Shown piece by piece: positions 36,165 to 44,823 of a DNA stretch of 64,000 nucleotides (its first letter is position 1; every line of letters begins with the position of its first letter). A program made the translations under genes and the position numbers. The DNA is from Belnapia mucosa (GTDB lineage: Bacteria > Pseudomonadota > Alphaproteobacteria > Acetobacterales > Acetobacteraceae). The stretch lies in assembly GCF_016775475.1 (NCBI RefSeq), contig NZ_JAEUXJ010000001.1:806001-870000 (forward strand). Direction: 5' to 3'. The notes beneath the pieces were generated by a model. The model saw only the letters and a program-made list of their open reading frames with translations. It was not told the DNA's origin and did no database searches.

Positions 36165-36932
36165 TCACACCACGCTGGTGAGGCCACCATCCACATAGAG
36201 AAGATGGCCGTTCACATAGGCCGAGGCGTCGGAAGCGAGGAAGATCGCCGCCCCCACCAGCTCCGGCAGCTCCCCCCAGCGCCCGGCCGGGGTGCGCTTG
36301 CAGAGCCATTCGTCGAATTCACGGTTCGCCCGCAGCGGGGCCGTCAGCTCGGTGCTGAAATAGCCAGGCGCGATGCCATTGGCCTGGATCCCGTGCTTTG
36401 CCCAATCGGCGCACATGGCCTTGGTCAGCATCCCGAGCGCCCCCTTGGTCGCGGTATAGGGGCCCGTTCCCGGCCGCCCGAGCATGCTCATCACCGAGCA
36501 GGTATTGATGATCTTGCCCCGGCCACGCGGGATCATCCGCCGCGCCACCGAACGGGCGCAATAGAATGCGCTGTCAAGATTGGTGGACATCACCGCCCGC
36601 CAGGTCTCGTCCGGCATCTCGTCCAGCGGCCCGCGCAGATTGACCCCGGCATTGTTGAAGAGGATGTCGATCGGGCCGAGCTCGGCCTCGATCCGGGCGA
36701 CGCCCGCCTCGACCGCCGCCGGGTCGGTCACGTCGAAGCCGGCGATCTCGGCCTGCAGCCCGGCCTCGCGCAGGCTGGCGGCGGCGCGGTCCAGCTTGGC
36801 GGCATCGCGGCCGTTCAGCACCACCGCGGCGCCGGCTTCCGCCACACCCCGGGCCAGGGCCAGGCCGATCCCCTGGCTGGAGCCGGTGACGAGGGCCCTG
36901 CGGCCGGTGAGGTCGAAGAGCTTGAGCGACAT
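36165..36932 (-). CDS. SDR family oxidoreductase
   Basis: A 255-residue classical short-chain dehydrogenase: LVTGSSQGIGLALARGVA (NAD(P)-binding glycine motif), NNAGVNLRGPL, the catalytic serine region INTCSVMSMLGRPG, and YTATKGALGMLTKAM with the catalytic Tyr-x3-Lys. The resemblance is to gluconate 5-dehydrogenase or 3-oxoacyl reductase-like SDRs. The next minus-strand gene is the thiolase-like one (84-base gap), and it is divergent from the hydroxyacid dehydrogenase gene. Confidence 0.92.
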   Translation of the reverse strand: MSLKLFDLTGRRALVTGSSQGIGLALARGVAEAGAAVVLNGRDAAKLDRAAASLREAGLQAEIAGFDVTDPAAVEAGVARIEAELGPIDILFNNAGVNLRGPLDEMPDETWRAVMSTNLDSAFYCARSVARRMIPRGRGKIINTCSVMSMLGRPGTGPYTATKGALGMLTKAMCADWAKHGIQANGIAPGYFSTELTAPLRANREFDEWLCKRTPAGRWGELPELVGAAIFLASDASAYVNGHLLYVDGGLTSVV

Positions 36933-36979
36933 GGCGGCTTCCCTTAACTCCCGCCCGGAGACAAGCAGGGGAGGCGGCC

Positions 36980-37927
36980 GTGGACAAGCCGGAGGTTCTG
37001 GTGATGGGCGTGCTGCCGGACTGGGACCTGGAGCCCATGGCGGAGCGCTACACCCTCCGCCTGCTCTATGAGGCGCCGGACGAGGCGGCCTTCATCGCCG
37101 AGCATGGGCCGGCGATCCGCGCCATCGTCACCAAGGGGGAGATCGGCGCCTCGGCGGCGCTGATGGACCAGTTACCGCGGCTCGAGATCGTCGCCTGCTA
37201 TGGCGTCGGGGTGGATGCCATCGACCGGGCCTATTGCGCGAAGCGCGGCCTCCCCGTCACCAACACGCCGGATGTGCTGACCGAGGATGTGGCCGATCTC
37301 GGCATCGCCCTGCTGCTCGCCGCCGCCCGCCGCATCCCGGCCGCCGATGCCTGGGTGCGGGATGGGAGCTGGGTGCGCGAAGGCTCGATGCCGCTGACGA
37401 CGCGGGTCTGGGGCAAGCGGATGGGCATCGTCGGCCTTGGGCGCATCGGCTCGGCCGTGGCACGGCGGGCCGAGGGCTTCGGGATGGTGGTCAGCTATAG
37501 CGGCCGCGCGCCGAAGCAGGGCTGCCCCTATCCCTTCTACCCTAGTCCGGCGGCGCTGGCGCCGGAGGTGGACATCATGGTCTGCTGCGCCATGGGCGGA
37601 CCGACCACCCAGGGGCTGATCGACCGCGCCGCGATCGAGGCGCTGCGGCCGGGCGCCATCTTCGTCAATGTCAGCCGCGGCTCGGTGGTGGATGAGGCGG
37701 CGCTGCTGGAAGCGCTGCGCAGCCGCCGCATCGCCGCGGCCGGGCTCGACGTATTCTGGAACGAGCCCGATATCGACCCGGAATTCGCCAGCTTTCCGCA
37801 TGTCGTGCTCGCCCCGCATGCCGCGAGCGGCACGGTGGAGACGCGCCGCGCCATGGGCGCGCTGATGCAGGAAAACCTGGCCGCGCATTTCGCCGGCCAG
37901 CCCCTGCCGACGGAGATCAAGCCATGA
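36980..37927 (+). CDS. D-2-hydroxyacid dehydrogenase
   Basis: The 315-residue NAD(P)-dependent enzyme has the glyoxylate/hydroxypyruvate reductase layout: MGIVGLGRIGSAVARRAEGF for the nucleotide, catalytic Arg in FVNVSRGSVVDEAALLEAL, Glu in LDVFWNEPDID, and His in VVLAPHAASGT. The GTG at 36980 is chosen because AGGGGAGG lies 6 bases upstream. It overlaps the next gene (idonate dehydrogenase) by 4 bases, suggesting a sugar-acid pathway. Confidence 0.92.
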   Translation: MDKPEVLVMGVLPDWDLEPMAERYTLRLLYEAPDEAAFIAEHGPAIRAIVTKGEIGASAALMDQLPRLEIVACYGVGVDAIDRAYCAKRGLPVTNTPDVLTEDVADLGIALLLAAARRIPAADAWVRDGSWVREGSMPLTTRVWGKRMGIVGLGRIGSAVARRAEGFGMVVSYSGRAPKQGCPYPFYPSPAALAPEVDIMVCCAMGGPTTQGLIDRAAIEALRPGAIFVNVSRGSVVDEAALLEALRSRRIAAAGLDVFWNEPDIDPEFASFPHVVLAPHAASGTVETRRAMGALMQENLAAHFAGQPLPTEIKP

Positions 37928-38955
37928 AATCCGTCGTCATCCACGCGCCGCGCGATCTCCGCGTCGAGGAGCGTCCGGCCGAGGCGCCCGGACCAGGCCA
38001 GGTCGCCATCCGCATCCGCGCGGGCGGCATCTGCGGCTCCGACCTGCATTACTACCTGCATGGCGGCTTCGGCGCCGTCCGGTTGCGGGAGCCGATGGTG
38101 CTCGGCCATGAGATCGCCGGCACGATCGAGGCGCTGGGGCAAGGGGTCACCGGCCTCGCGCCCGGCCAAGCGGTCGCGGTCAATCCCAGCCTGCCCTGCG
38201 GCGCCTGCCGGCACTGCCTCGCCGGGCGGCCGAACCACTGCCTGGAGATGCGCTTCTACGGCAGCGCGATGCGCATGCCGCATGTCCAGGGCGGCTTCTC
38301 CGAACTGCTGGTCTGCGAGGCGGAACGCGCCGTGCCGCTGCCGGAGGGGATGGCGCCCGAGCTCGCCGCCTTCGCCGAGCCGCTGGCGGTCTGCCTGCAT
38401 GCCGGCCGCCAGGCCGGGCCGATGCTGGGCGCGCGGGTGCTGGTGACGGGGGCCGGGCCGATCGGCAACCTCGCCATCGCGGTCGCCCGCCATGCGGGCG
38501 CGCGGGAGGTGGTGGTGACGGATCTGCATTCGACGCCGCTGATGACCGCCCGCCGCATGGGCGCCGACCGGACCCTGTCGATGAGCGAGGATCCGGACGG
38601 GCTGCTGCCCTATGCCCTCGACAAGGGCCATTTCGACCTGGTCTTCGAGGCCTCGGGCAGCGGCGCAGCGCTGGCCTCGGCGATCCATGTGGCGCGGCCG
38701 GGAGCGGTGATCGTCCAGCTCGGCCTCGGCGGCGATGTGGGGCTGCCGCTCTCGGCGCTGGTGGCGAAGGAGGTCTCTCTGCGCGGCACCTTCCGCTTCC
38801 ATGAGGAATTCGCCCTGGCGGTCGAGGTGCTGGGCCGTGGCGATATCGACCCGACTCCGCTGCTGACCGCGACGCTGCCCATGGCGGAGGCAGTGGCGGC
38901 CTTCGACCTGGCCGCCGACCGCAGCCGGGCGATGAAGGTGCAACTCGCCTTCTGA
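37924..38955 (+). CDS. idnD: L-idonate 5-dehydrogenase (zinc alcohol dehydrogenase family)
   Basis: The 343-residue MDR enzyme has the catalytic zinc ligands in GGICGSDLHYYLHGGF and LGHEIAG, the structural zinc cysteines in CGACRHCLAGRPNHC, and the dinucleotide site LVTGAGPIGNLAIAVARH. The GSDLHYY(L/W)HGG pattern is characteristic of L-idonate 5-dehydrogenase, which oxidises L-idonate to 5-ketogluconate. The SDR at 36165 could be the matching gluconate 5-dehydrogenase, which would make an idonate/gluconate route (inference). Confidence 0.85.
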   Translation: MKSVVIHAPRDLRVEERPAEAPGPGQVAIRIRAGGICGSDLHYYLHGGFGAVRLREPMVLGHEIAGTIEALGQGVTGLAPGQAVAVNPSLPCGACRHCLAGRPNHCLEMRFYGSAMRMPHVQGGFSELLVCEAERAVPLPEGMAPELAAFAEPLAVCLHAGRQAGPMLGARVLVTGAGPIGNLAIAVARHAGAREVVVTDLHSTPLMTARRMGADRTLSMSEDPDGLLPYALDKGHFDLVFEASGSGAALASAIHVARPGAVIVQLGLGGDVGLPLSALVAKEVSLRGTFRFHEEFALAVEVLGRGDIDPTPLLTATLPMAEAVAAFDLAADRSRAMKVQLAF

Positions 38956-39026
38956 CCCCCCGCCTTGATTCCAGGCCGGAGCCGTCGCAGGCTACGGCCA
39001 ATTGGAAGAAAGGATGGCCCGGGACG

Positions 39027-40031
39027 ATGCGAGCCCTCGTACTCCGCCAGCATGGCGATCTCGACGTGCTGGCGCTGGAAACCGATTACCCGACGCCGCA
39101 GGCGGTGCCGGGGCATGTGGTGATCCGCGTCCGCGCCTCCTCTTTCAACTACCACGACGTCTTCACCGTGAAGGGCATGCCGGGCATCAAGGTGCCGATG
39201 CCGGTCGTCATCGGCCTCGACATGGCCGGCGAGGTCACCGAGGTCGGCGCCGATGTCGCGGGCTGGGCGCCGGGCGACCGCGTCCTCGTCAACCCGATCA
39301 ACAAGAAGAAGGGGTTGATGGGTGAGATGCTGGATGGCGGCATGGCGGAATACTGCCTTGTCTCCGCCGACCAGCTCATCCGCCTGCCGGAAGGCGTCAG
39401 CTTCGAACAGGCCGCGGCGCTGCCGGTCGCCTATGGCACCGCGCATCGGATGATCGTCACCCACAAGACGATCAAGGCCGGCGACAATGTGCTGATCCTC
39501 GGTGCCTCGGGCGGCGTCGGCACGGGCTGCGTGCTGCTGGCCAAGCATCTCGGCGCCCATGTGGTGGCCGCGGCCGGCGGGCCGGAGAAGTGCCAGCGCA
39601 TGCTGGAGATCGGCGCCGATGAGGCGATCGACTACCAGAAGGTCGATTTCTCCAAATGGGCGGTGGAGCGCTTCGGCAAGCCGCAGCGCCGGAGCTATGA
39701 GGGCGGCGTCGATGTCCTCATCAATTACACCGGCGGCGAGACCTGGGGCCCTGGCCTCCGCTGCGTGAAGCGCGGCGGCAAGATCCTTGTCTGCGGCGCG
39801 ACGGCGGGTTTCGACCCGAAGGAGGATCTGCGCTTCATCTGGACCTTCGAACTGCAGGTCATCGGCAGCAACAGCTTCTACAACGAGGATTTCTCCTCGC
39901 TGATGGACATGATCCAGAAGGGGCAGATGAAGCCGGTCATCGACAAGGTCCTGCCGCTGGAACAGGCGGCGGAGGGGCTGGCGCTGATCCGCGACCGCAA
40001 GGTCATGGGCAAGGTGGTGGTGACGCCATGA
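39027..40031 (+). CDS. Zinc-free MDR oxidoreductase (quinone oxidoreductase-like)
   Basis: The 334-residue medium-chain dehydrogenase has the N-terminal GroES-like fold (VVIRVRASSFNYHDVFTVKG), FEQAAALPVAYGTAHRMIVT, and the nucleotide motif VLILGASGGVGTGCVLLAKHLG. The structural zinc cysteines are missing, as in quinone-oxidoreductase and crotonyl-CoA reductase-like proteins. It overlaps the thioesterase gene by 4 bases, so it belongs to the plus-strand run leading to the ligase at 40429. Confidence 0.89.
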   Translation: MRALVLRQHGDLDVLALETDYPTPQAVPGHVVIRVRASSFNYHDVFTVKGMPGIKVPMPVVIGLDMAGEVTEVGADVAGWAPGDRVLVNPINKKKGLMGEMLDGGMAEYCLVSADQLIRLPEGVSFEQAAALPVAYGTAHRMIVTHKTIKAGDNVLILGASGGVGTGCVLLAKHLGAHVVAAAGGPEKCQRMLEIGADEAIDYQKVDFSKWAVERFGKPQRRSYEGGVDVLINYTGGETWGPGLRCVKRGGKILVCGATAGFDPKEDLRFIWTFELQVIGSNSFYNEDFSSLMDMIQKGQMKPVIDKVLPLEQAAEGLALIRDRKVMGKVVVTP

Positions 40032-40432
40032 CGCTCGAGGAACTCCAGGCGCTGGTCACCCGCGCGCCCTATCACCAGTGGCTCGGGCTGAAGGTGGTCT
40101 CTTTCGGCGAGGGCGAGATCGAGATCCGCGCCACCTGGCGCGAGGAATGGGTGGTGAACCCGGACCGTCGCTACACCCATGGCGGAATCCTCGCCGCGCT
40201 GGTCGACCTCGCCGCCGATTGGGCGCTGGGTGCGGCGCTTGGGCGCGGCATCCCGACCGTCGATATGCGCGTCGACTACCATCGGCCGGCCATGCCGGGC
40301 GACCTGATCTGCAAGGGCAAGATCGTGCGCCAGGGCGGCATGTTCTCGGTCGCCGAGGCCTCGATCTTCGACCTCGACGGCAAGCTCTGCGCCTCCGGCC
40401 GCGGCGTCTATCTCACCGCGTCGCCGAAGTGA
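40028..40432 (+). CDS. PaaI-family hotdog thioesterase
   Basis: The 134-residue product is a single hotdog domain with the PaaI-type segment RYTHGGILAALVDLAADWAL and, later, VDMRVDYHRPAMPGDLICKG. Such enzymes hydrolyse acyl- or aryl-CoA esters. Both ends overlap neighbours by 4 bases (ATGA at its start, GTGA at its stop), indicating a translationally coupled operon with the oxidoreductase and the AMP-forming ligase. Confidence 0.9.
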   Translation: MTLEELQALVTRAPYHQWLGLKVVSFGEGEIEIRATWREEWVVNPDRRYTHGGILAALVDLAADWALGAALGRGIPTVDMRVDYHRPAMPGDLICKGKIVRQGGMFSVAEASIFDLDGKLCASGRGVYLTASPK

Positions 40433-41898
40433 TTCCCTTCCGCAATCTCGGCGCTCTGATCGATCCCGCCGCGGATGCGGAGAAGACGGCGTTCATCGAC
40501 CTCTCGACCGGCGAGGCGCGCCACGTCTCCTACGGCGCGCTGGATGCGCTGAGCAATGCCGTGGCGCGCGGGTTGCTGCGGCGGGGGCTGAAGCGCGGCG
40601 ACCGCATCGGCATCCTCGCCGCCAATTCAGTCGAGTTCCTGGCGGCGCTGAACGGCGCCATGCGCGCCGGGCTGGTGGCGGTGCCGGTGAACTGGCGCTT
40701 CCCGCCGGCGACGGTCGACTATGTGCTGCGCAACAGCGGCGCCAGCCTGGTCTTCACCGATGCCGCCCGCCTCGGCGCCGTGCCGGAAGGCATTCCGGCC
40801 ATCGCCATGGGCAGCGCGGAGTGGGATGCGCTGCTCGATCCCGGCCCCTTCGAGGCGGTGACGCCCGAGCCCGCCGAGCCGGCGCTTTTCCTCTATACCT
40901 CCGGCTCGACCGGGCGGCCGAAGGGTGTCGTCCTCTCGCACCAGTCGCATCTCTGGGTGGTGGATCAGCGCCTTCAGGGTGCCGATATGCGGCAGGAGAG
41001 GGCGCTGATCGCGGCGCCGCTCTATCACATGAACGGCCTCGCCTTGGCCCAGCTTGCCAGCGCTGCCCACATCACCGTGGTGCTGCTGCCGCAATTTGAG
41101 GCCCGCGCCTATATCCGCGCGATCGGCGAGCACCGCGCCACCTGGATTACCGGCGTGCCGCCGATGATGGCGATGCTGCTGCAGGAGCGGGAGCTGATGG
41201 CGACGACCGACACCTCCTCGGTCCGCCATGTTCGCTGCGGCTCCGCCCCGACCTCGCCGGCGCTGCTCGCCGCGATCAAGGCGGCATTTCCGCAGGCAAA
41301 GTTTGTCAACGGCTATGGCACCACCGAATGCGGGCCGGTCGTCTTCGGGCCGCATCCGAAGGGGTTGCCAACGCCGCCGCTCTCGGTCGGCACCCCGCAT
41401 CCGGCGGTCGAGCTCCGGCTCAACGCCCAGAACGTGCTGGAGCAGAAATGCCCCGGCATGATGAACGGCTACTGGAACCGGCCGGACCTCAAGCCGCCGA
41501 TCACGCCGGACGGATTCTACGTCACCGGCGACGTCTTTGCGGTGGATGAGAATGGGTTCTTCACCGTGGTCGGCCGGGTGGACGACATGTTCATCTCCGG
41601 CGGCGAGAACATCTTCCCGAGCGAGGTGGAGAAGGTGCTCGAGACCCATCCGGGGGTGGAGCAATCGGCGGTCATCCCGGTGCCGGACGATATCAAGGGT
41701 ACCAAGCCGGTCGCCTTCGTCGTCCGCCGCACCGGCGCCGCGGTGGAGGAGGCGGAGCTGAAGGCCCATGCCCTGGCCCATGCCCCCGCCTATATGCATC
41801 CGCGCCGGATCTGGTTCGTGGATGCGCTGCCGCTGATGGGAACCAACAAGATCGACAAGGCCCAACTCGCTGCCTGGGCGAGGGAGGGATCGGCGTAA
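40429..41898 (+). CDS. AMP-dependent acyl-CoA ligase
   Basis: The 489-residue adenylating enzyme has LFLYTSGSTGRPKGVVLSHQSH, YGTTECGPVVFG, FYVTGDVFAVDENGFFTVVG, MFISGGENIFPSEVEKVL, and the C-terminal catalytic Lys in LMGTNKIDKAQL. The start is a GTG at 40429 overlapping the thioesterase stop; the frame upstream of that is a shadow. Similar ligases activate aromatic or branched-chain acids. Which acid is not visible. Confidence 0.9.
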   Translation: MIPFRNLGALIDPAADAEKTAFIDLSTGEARHVSYGALDALSNAVARGLLRRGLKRGDRIGILAANSVEFLAALNGAMRAGLVAVPVNWRFPPATVDYVLRNSGASLVFTDAARLGAVPEGIPAIAMGSAEWDALLDPGPFEAVTPEPAEPALFLYTSGSTGRPKGVVLSHQSHLWVVDQRLQGADMRQERALIAAPLYHMNGLALAQLASAAHITVVLLPQFEARAYIRAIGEHRATWITGVPPMMAMLLQERELMATTDTSSVRHVRCGSAPTSPALLAAIKAAFPQAKFVNGYGTTECGPVVFGPHPKGLPTPPLSVGTPHPAVELRLNAQNVLEQKCPGMMNGYWNRPDLKPPITPDGFYVTGDVFAVDENGFFTVVGRVDDMFISGGENIFPSEVEKVLETHPGVEQSAVIPVPDDIKGTKPVAFVVRRTGAAVEEAELKAHALAHAPAYMHPRRIWFVDALPLMGTNKIDKAQLAAWAREGSA

Positions 41899-41954
41899 AA
41901 TCCGGTTTGGAATCGTGCTATAAGGTATTGTGTTCTGTCGTTTTACCGCGTGAA

Positions 41955-41982
41955 TTGACCTCTGCATAAGCCGCCCTAGATT
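41955..41982 (+). promoter_or_regulatory. Candidate sigma-70 promoter for the Bug-type binding protein gene
   Basis: TTGACC (41955-41960) and TAGATT (41977-41982) are 16 bases apart, and 92 bases before the start at 42074. The surrounding 175-base gap is richer in A and T than the coding sequence and holds no gene. Visual match only. Confidence 0.42.
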
Positions 41983-42073
41983 GTCGTCCAATTGCGTGAT
42001 CGACGCTGCGGTTCCACCACCGGCGATCGCGCTCCGGACAGGGTAGGAAACGGCCGTCGCTCCAGCCGGGAGG

Positions 42074-43042
42074 ATGACGACCATGTACCGACGCAGCTTG
42101 CTCGCGCTCGCCGCTGCCGCGCCCGCCATCGCGCGCGCCCAGACGTTTCCCGACCGCCCGATCACCATGGTCGTGCCCTATGCACCCGGCGGCTCGGCCG
42201 ATGTGCTGGGGCGGGTGATAGCCGGGCCAATGGGCGAATTCCTTGGCCAGTCCGTGGTGGTGGAACTCCGCCCCGGCGCCGGCGGGAATATCGGCGCGGC
42301 CCATGTGGCGAACGGCACCAGGGCCGATGGCTATACCATCCTGCTCGGCTCCATCTCGCTGGCCACCGCGCCCGCGTTGCAGGTCATCCCCTTCGATCCA
42401 CTGCGCGACCTCACCGCCGTCGCCAGCCTCGGCGCCGTGCCGAGCCTGATGGTGGTCTCGCCCGAGAGCCCCTTCCGCAGCGTGCACGACGTGATCGCCG
42501 CGGCGCGAGCGCGGCCGGGGGAGGTGACCTTCGGCTCCTCCGGCCCCGGCACCGGCAGCCACCTGGCCGGCGCGCTGCTGGCGGCCCAGGCCGGTGTCGA
42601 GATGACGCATGTTCCCTATCGCGGCTCCGGCGCCGTCTATCCCGACCTGATCGCCCAGCGTATCGCCTTTCTGCTGGATGGCATGGGCAGCTCGGCCGGA
42701 CAGGTGACGGCCGGTGCCGTCCGCGCCCTCGGCATCACCGCGCGCGAGCGCTCGGCGCAATTCCCCGATGTCCCGACCCTGGCGGAATCGGGCGTGCCCG
42801 GCTTCGAGTTTCTCATCTGGCTCGGCTTCTTCACCCGCTCCGGCACGCCGGAGCCGGTGCGGGCCCGGCTGGAGGCGGCGGTGCTGCACGCCCTTTCGCT
42901 GCCCGCGGTGCAGGAGAAGCTGCGGCAATCTTCCACCGTGCCGCTGCCACCGAGCGGGGCGGAATTCGGCCGCTGGTTCGCCGCCGATGTCGAGCGCTGG
43001 CACGGCCTGGTCCAGCAGGGCAAGCTGGCGCGCCTCGAATAG
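42074..43042 (+). CDS. Tripartite tricarboxylate (Bug-type) substrate-binding protein
   Basis: The 322-residue periplasmic binding protein has a signal peptide (MTTMYRRSLLALAAAAPAIARAQ, with Tat-like arginines) and the Bug signature VVPYAPGGSADVLGRVIAG, then VVVELRPGAGGNIGAAHVA. No TctA/TctB membrane subunits are present in the window, so this is an orphan receptor as is common in this family. It heads a three-gene run with the MmgE/PrpD and GNAT genes. The ligand is unknown but probably a carboxylate. Confidence 0.92.
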   Translation: MTTMYRRSLLALAAAAPAIARAQTFPDRPITMVVPYAPGGSADVLGRVIAGPMGEFLGQSVVVELRPGAGGNIGAAHVANGTRADGYTILLGSISLATAPALQVIPFDPLRDLTAVASLGAVPSLMVVSPESPFRSVHDVIAAARARPGEVTFGSSGPGTGSHLAGALLAAQAGVEMTHVPYRGSGAVYPDLIAQRIAFLLDGMGSSAGQVTAGAVRALGITARERSAQFPDVPTLAESGVPGFEFLIWLGFFTRSGTPEPVRARLEAAVLHALSLPAVQEKLRQSSTVPLPPSGAEFGRWFAADVERWHGLVQQGKLARLE

Positions 43043-43050
43043 GTCTGCCG

Positions 43051-44325
43051 ATGCCGATCCCTGACCATGTCCGCGCCCATGCCGGGCTGATCCTCGCCGA
43101 TACGCTCGGCGCCATCGTCGCCGGCCATGCGCAGCCGGAGGTCCGGGCCATTGCCGCGCGCCATGCGACGGGCGGCGTGCCGCTGCTCGGCGCCGCCGGG
43201 GCCGCGCCGCCGCCGATGGCCGCCTTCCTCACCGGCCTCGCCGGCACGGCGGTGGAGCTGGATGAGGGGAATTATCCCGCGGGTGGCCATCCCGCGATCC
43301 ATGCCGTCGCCCCCGCTTTGACCGAGGCGGCGGGGCGCCCGATCACGGGCGAGGCGCTGCTGACCGCCGTCATCGCCGGCTATGAGGCTGGCTCGCGCGT
43401 CGGCCATGCCATGCGCCTCCGGCCGGCGGCGCATCCGCACGGCACCTGGGGCGTGATCGGCGCCGCGGCCGCGGTCGCCAGCCTGCGCGGCCATGATGCG
43501 GCGCGGACCGGGGCGGCGCTGGATCTCGCCGCCAGCCTCGGCCTCGCCACCAGCGCCACCGCCTCGCTGCGCGGCGGCTCCGTCCGCAATGTCTATGCCG
43601 GGGCGGCGGCGCAGAATGGGCTGCTGGCCGTCGATCTGCTGGAAGCGGGGGTAACGGGCGAGCCGGGCGGCATCCCGGTGGTCTTCGGCGGCGTCATCGG
43701 CTCGGGTTTCGACGCAGCCGCCTATGAGGCTGGCGCGAGCCGCTGGTTCATCCTGGAGAGCTTCCTCAAGCAGGCGAGCTGCTGCCGCGAGACCCAGGGC
43801 GCGCTGGAGGCGATCGAGCTGTTGCTGGCCGACTCCCCCATCGCTCCCGACCAGGTCGAGGCCATTGAGGTCGCCACCTTCGCCTCCGCTGCCACCCTCT
43901 CCGAACGCGCGCCCGTGGCGCCCATCGCCGGCCGCTTTTCCATCCCCTTCACCGTGGCGACGCGCATCATCTGCGGCCATGCCTGGATCGAGGCCTTCTC
44001 CGAGGCCGCGATCGCCGATCCGGCGACGCGGGCGCTGGCTGCCAAGATTGCCGTGGTCGAGGACCCGGCCTATACGGCGCGGCAGCCGGCGGAGCGGCTA
44101 TGCCGGCTCACGCTGCGCCTGGCCGATGGCGGCCTGCGGCAACGGGTGGTCTGCGGCACCCCCGGCGACCCCGACCGGCCGCTACCCGAATCGGCGCTGC
44201 GCGACAAATTCCGCCGCAGCGTGGAGCCGACTCATGGCGACCGCTGGGAGCGGATGTGGGACATGGCGCGCCACCCGGACCGCCTCGCTTCCACCGCGGA
44301 GCTCTTCGACGCCTTCCGCCCATGA
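43051..44325 (+). CDS. MmgE/PrpD family protein
   Basis: The 424-residue protein has the MmgE/PrpD fold of 2-methylcitrate dehydratase and related enzymes: AHAGLILADTLGAIVAGH, GTAVELDEGNYPAGGHPAIHAVAP, AVIAGYEAGSRVG, and HPHGTWGVIGAAAAVASL. No methylcitrate synthase or lyase gene is nearby, so a role in propionate use is not implied. The adjacent Bug receptor suggests an imported carboxylate as substrate (inference). It overlaps the GNAT gene by 4 bases. Confidence 0.88.
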   Translation: MPIPDHVRAHAGLILADTLGAIVAGHAQPEVRAIAARHATGGVPLLGAAGAAPPPMAAFLTGLAGTAVELDEGNYPAGGHPAIHAVAPALTEAAGRPITGEALLTAVIAGYEAGSRVGHAMRLRPAAHPHGTWGVIGAAAAVASLRGHDAARTGAALDLAASLGLATSATASLRGGSVRNVYAGAAAQNGLLAVDLLEAGVTGEPGGIPVVFGGVIGSGFDAAAYEAGASRWFILESFLKQASCCRETQGALEAIELLLADSPIAPDQVEAIEVATFASAATLSERAPVAPIAGRFSIPFTVATRIICGHAWIEAFSEAAIADPATRALAAKIAVVEDPAYTARQPAERLCRLTLRLADGGLRQRVVCGTPGDPDRPLPESALRDKFRRSVEPTHGDRWERMWDMARHPDRLASTAELFDAFRP

Positions 44326-44816
44326 CTGCGCCGAGCCGGCTTGGCCCCGCCGATGCCGCCGCCTATCGCGCGCTGCGGCTGGAGGCGCTCCGCCTGCATC
44401 CGGAGGCCTTCGCCGCCGATTGGGCGGAGGAGGCAGCCCGCCCGCTCGACTGGTTCACCGAGCGGCTGGCGACGAATGCGGTCTGGGGCGCGGGAGAGGA
44501 TGCGGCGCTCGCCGGCATGGTGGGGCTGATGCGGCCGGGCATGGCGAAGCTGCACCACAAGGCGATCATCTGGGGCTTCTATGTGCGTGCGGATGCACGC
44601 AGCGCCGGCCTCGGCACCGCGTTGCTGGGGGCGGCCTTGACGGAAGCGCGCGAGGCGGGGGCGGAGGAGGTCCGGCTCTCGGTCACCGCCGGGAATGCGG
44701 CGGCGCTCCGCCTCTATGAACGGCTCGGCTTCCGCGCCTATGGGCGGGAGCCACGGGCGCTCCGCGTCGCGGGCCACGACCACGACGAATTCCTCATGGC
44801 GCTGCGCCTCGTCTGA
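44322..44816 (+). CDS. GNAT family N-acetyltransferase
   Basis: The 164-residue protein shows the GNAT acetyl-CoA binding region IIWGFYVRADARSAGLGTALLGAAL (with R/Q-x-x-G-x-G/A variation) and VTAGNAAALRLYERLGFRAYG, typical of the superfamily. Acceptor is unknown. The ATG overlaps the preceding stop (ATGA), indicating coupling to the MmgE/PrpD gene. It converges on the SAF-domain gene, with 7 bases between. Confidence 0.9.
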   Translation: MTAPSRLGPADAAAYRALRLEALRLHPEAFAADWAEEAARPLDWFTERLATNAVWGAGEDAALAGMVGLMRPGMAKLHHKAIIWGFYVRADARSAGLGTALLGAALTEAREAGAEEVRLSVTAGNAAALRLYERLGFRAYGREPRALRVAGHDHDEFLMALRLV

Positions 44817-44823
44817 GCCCGGC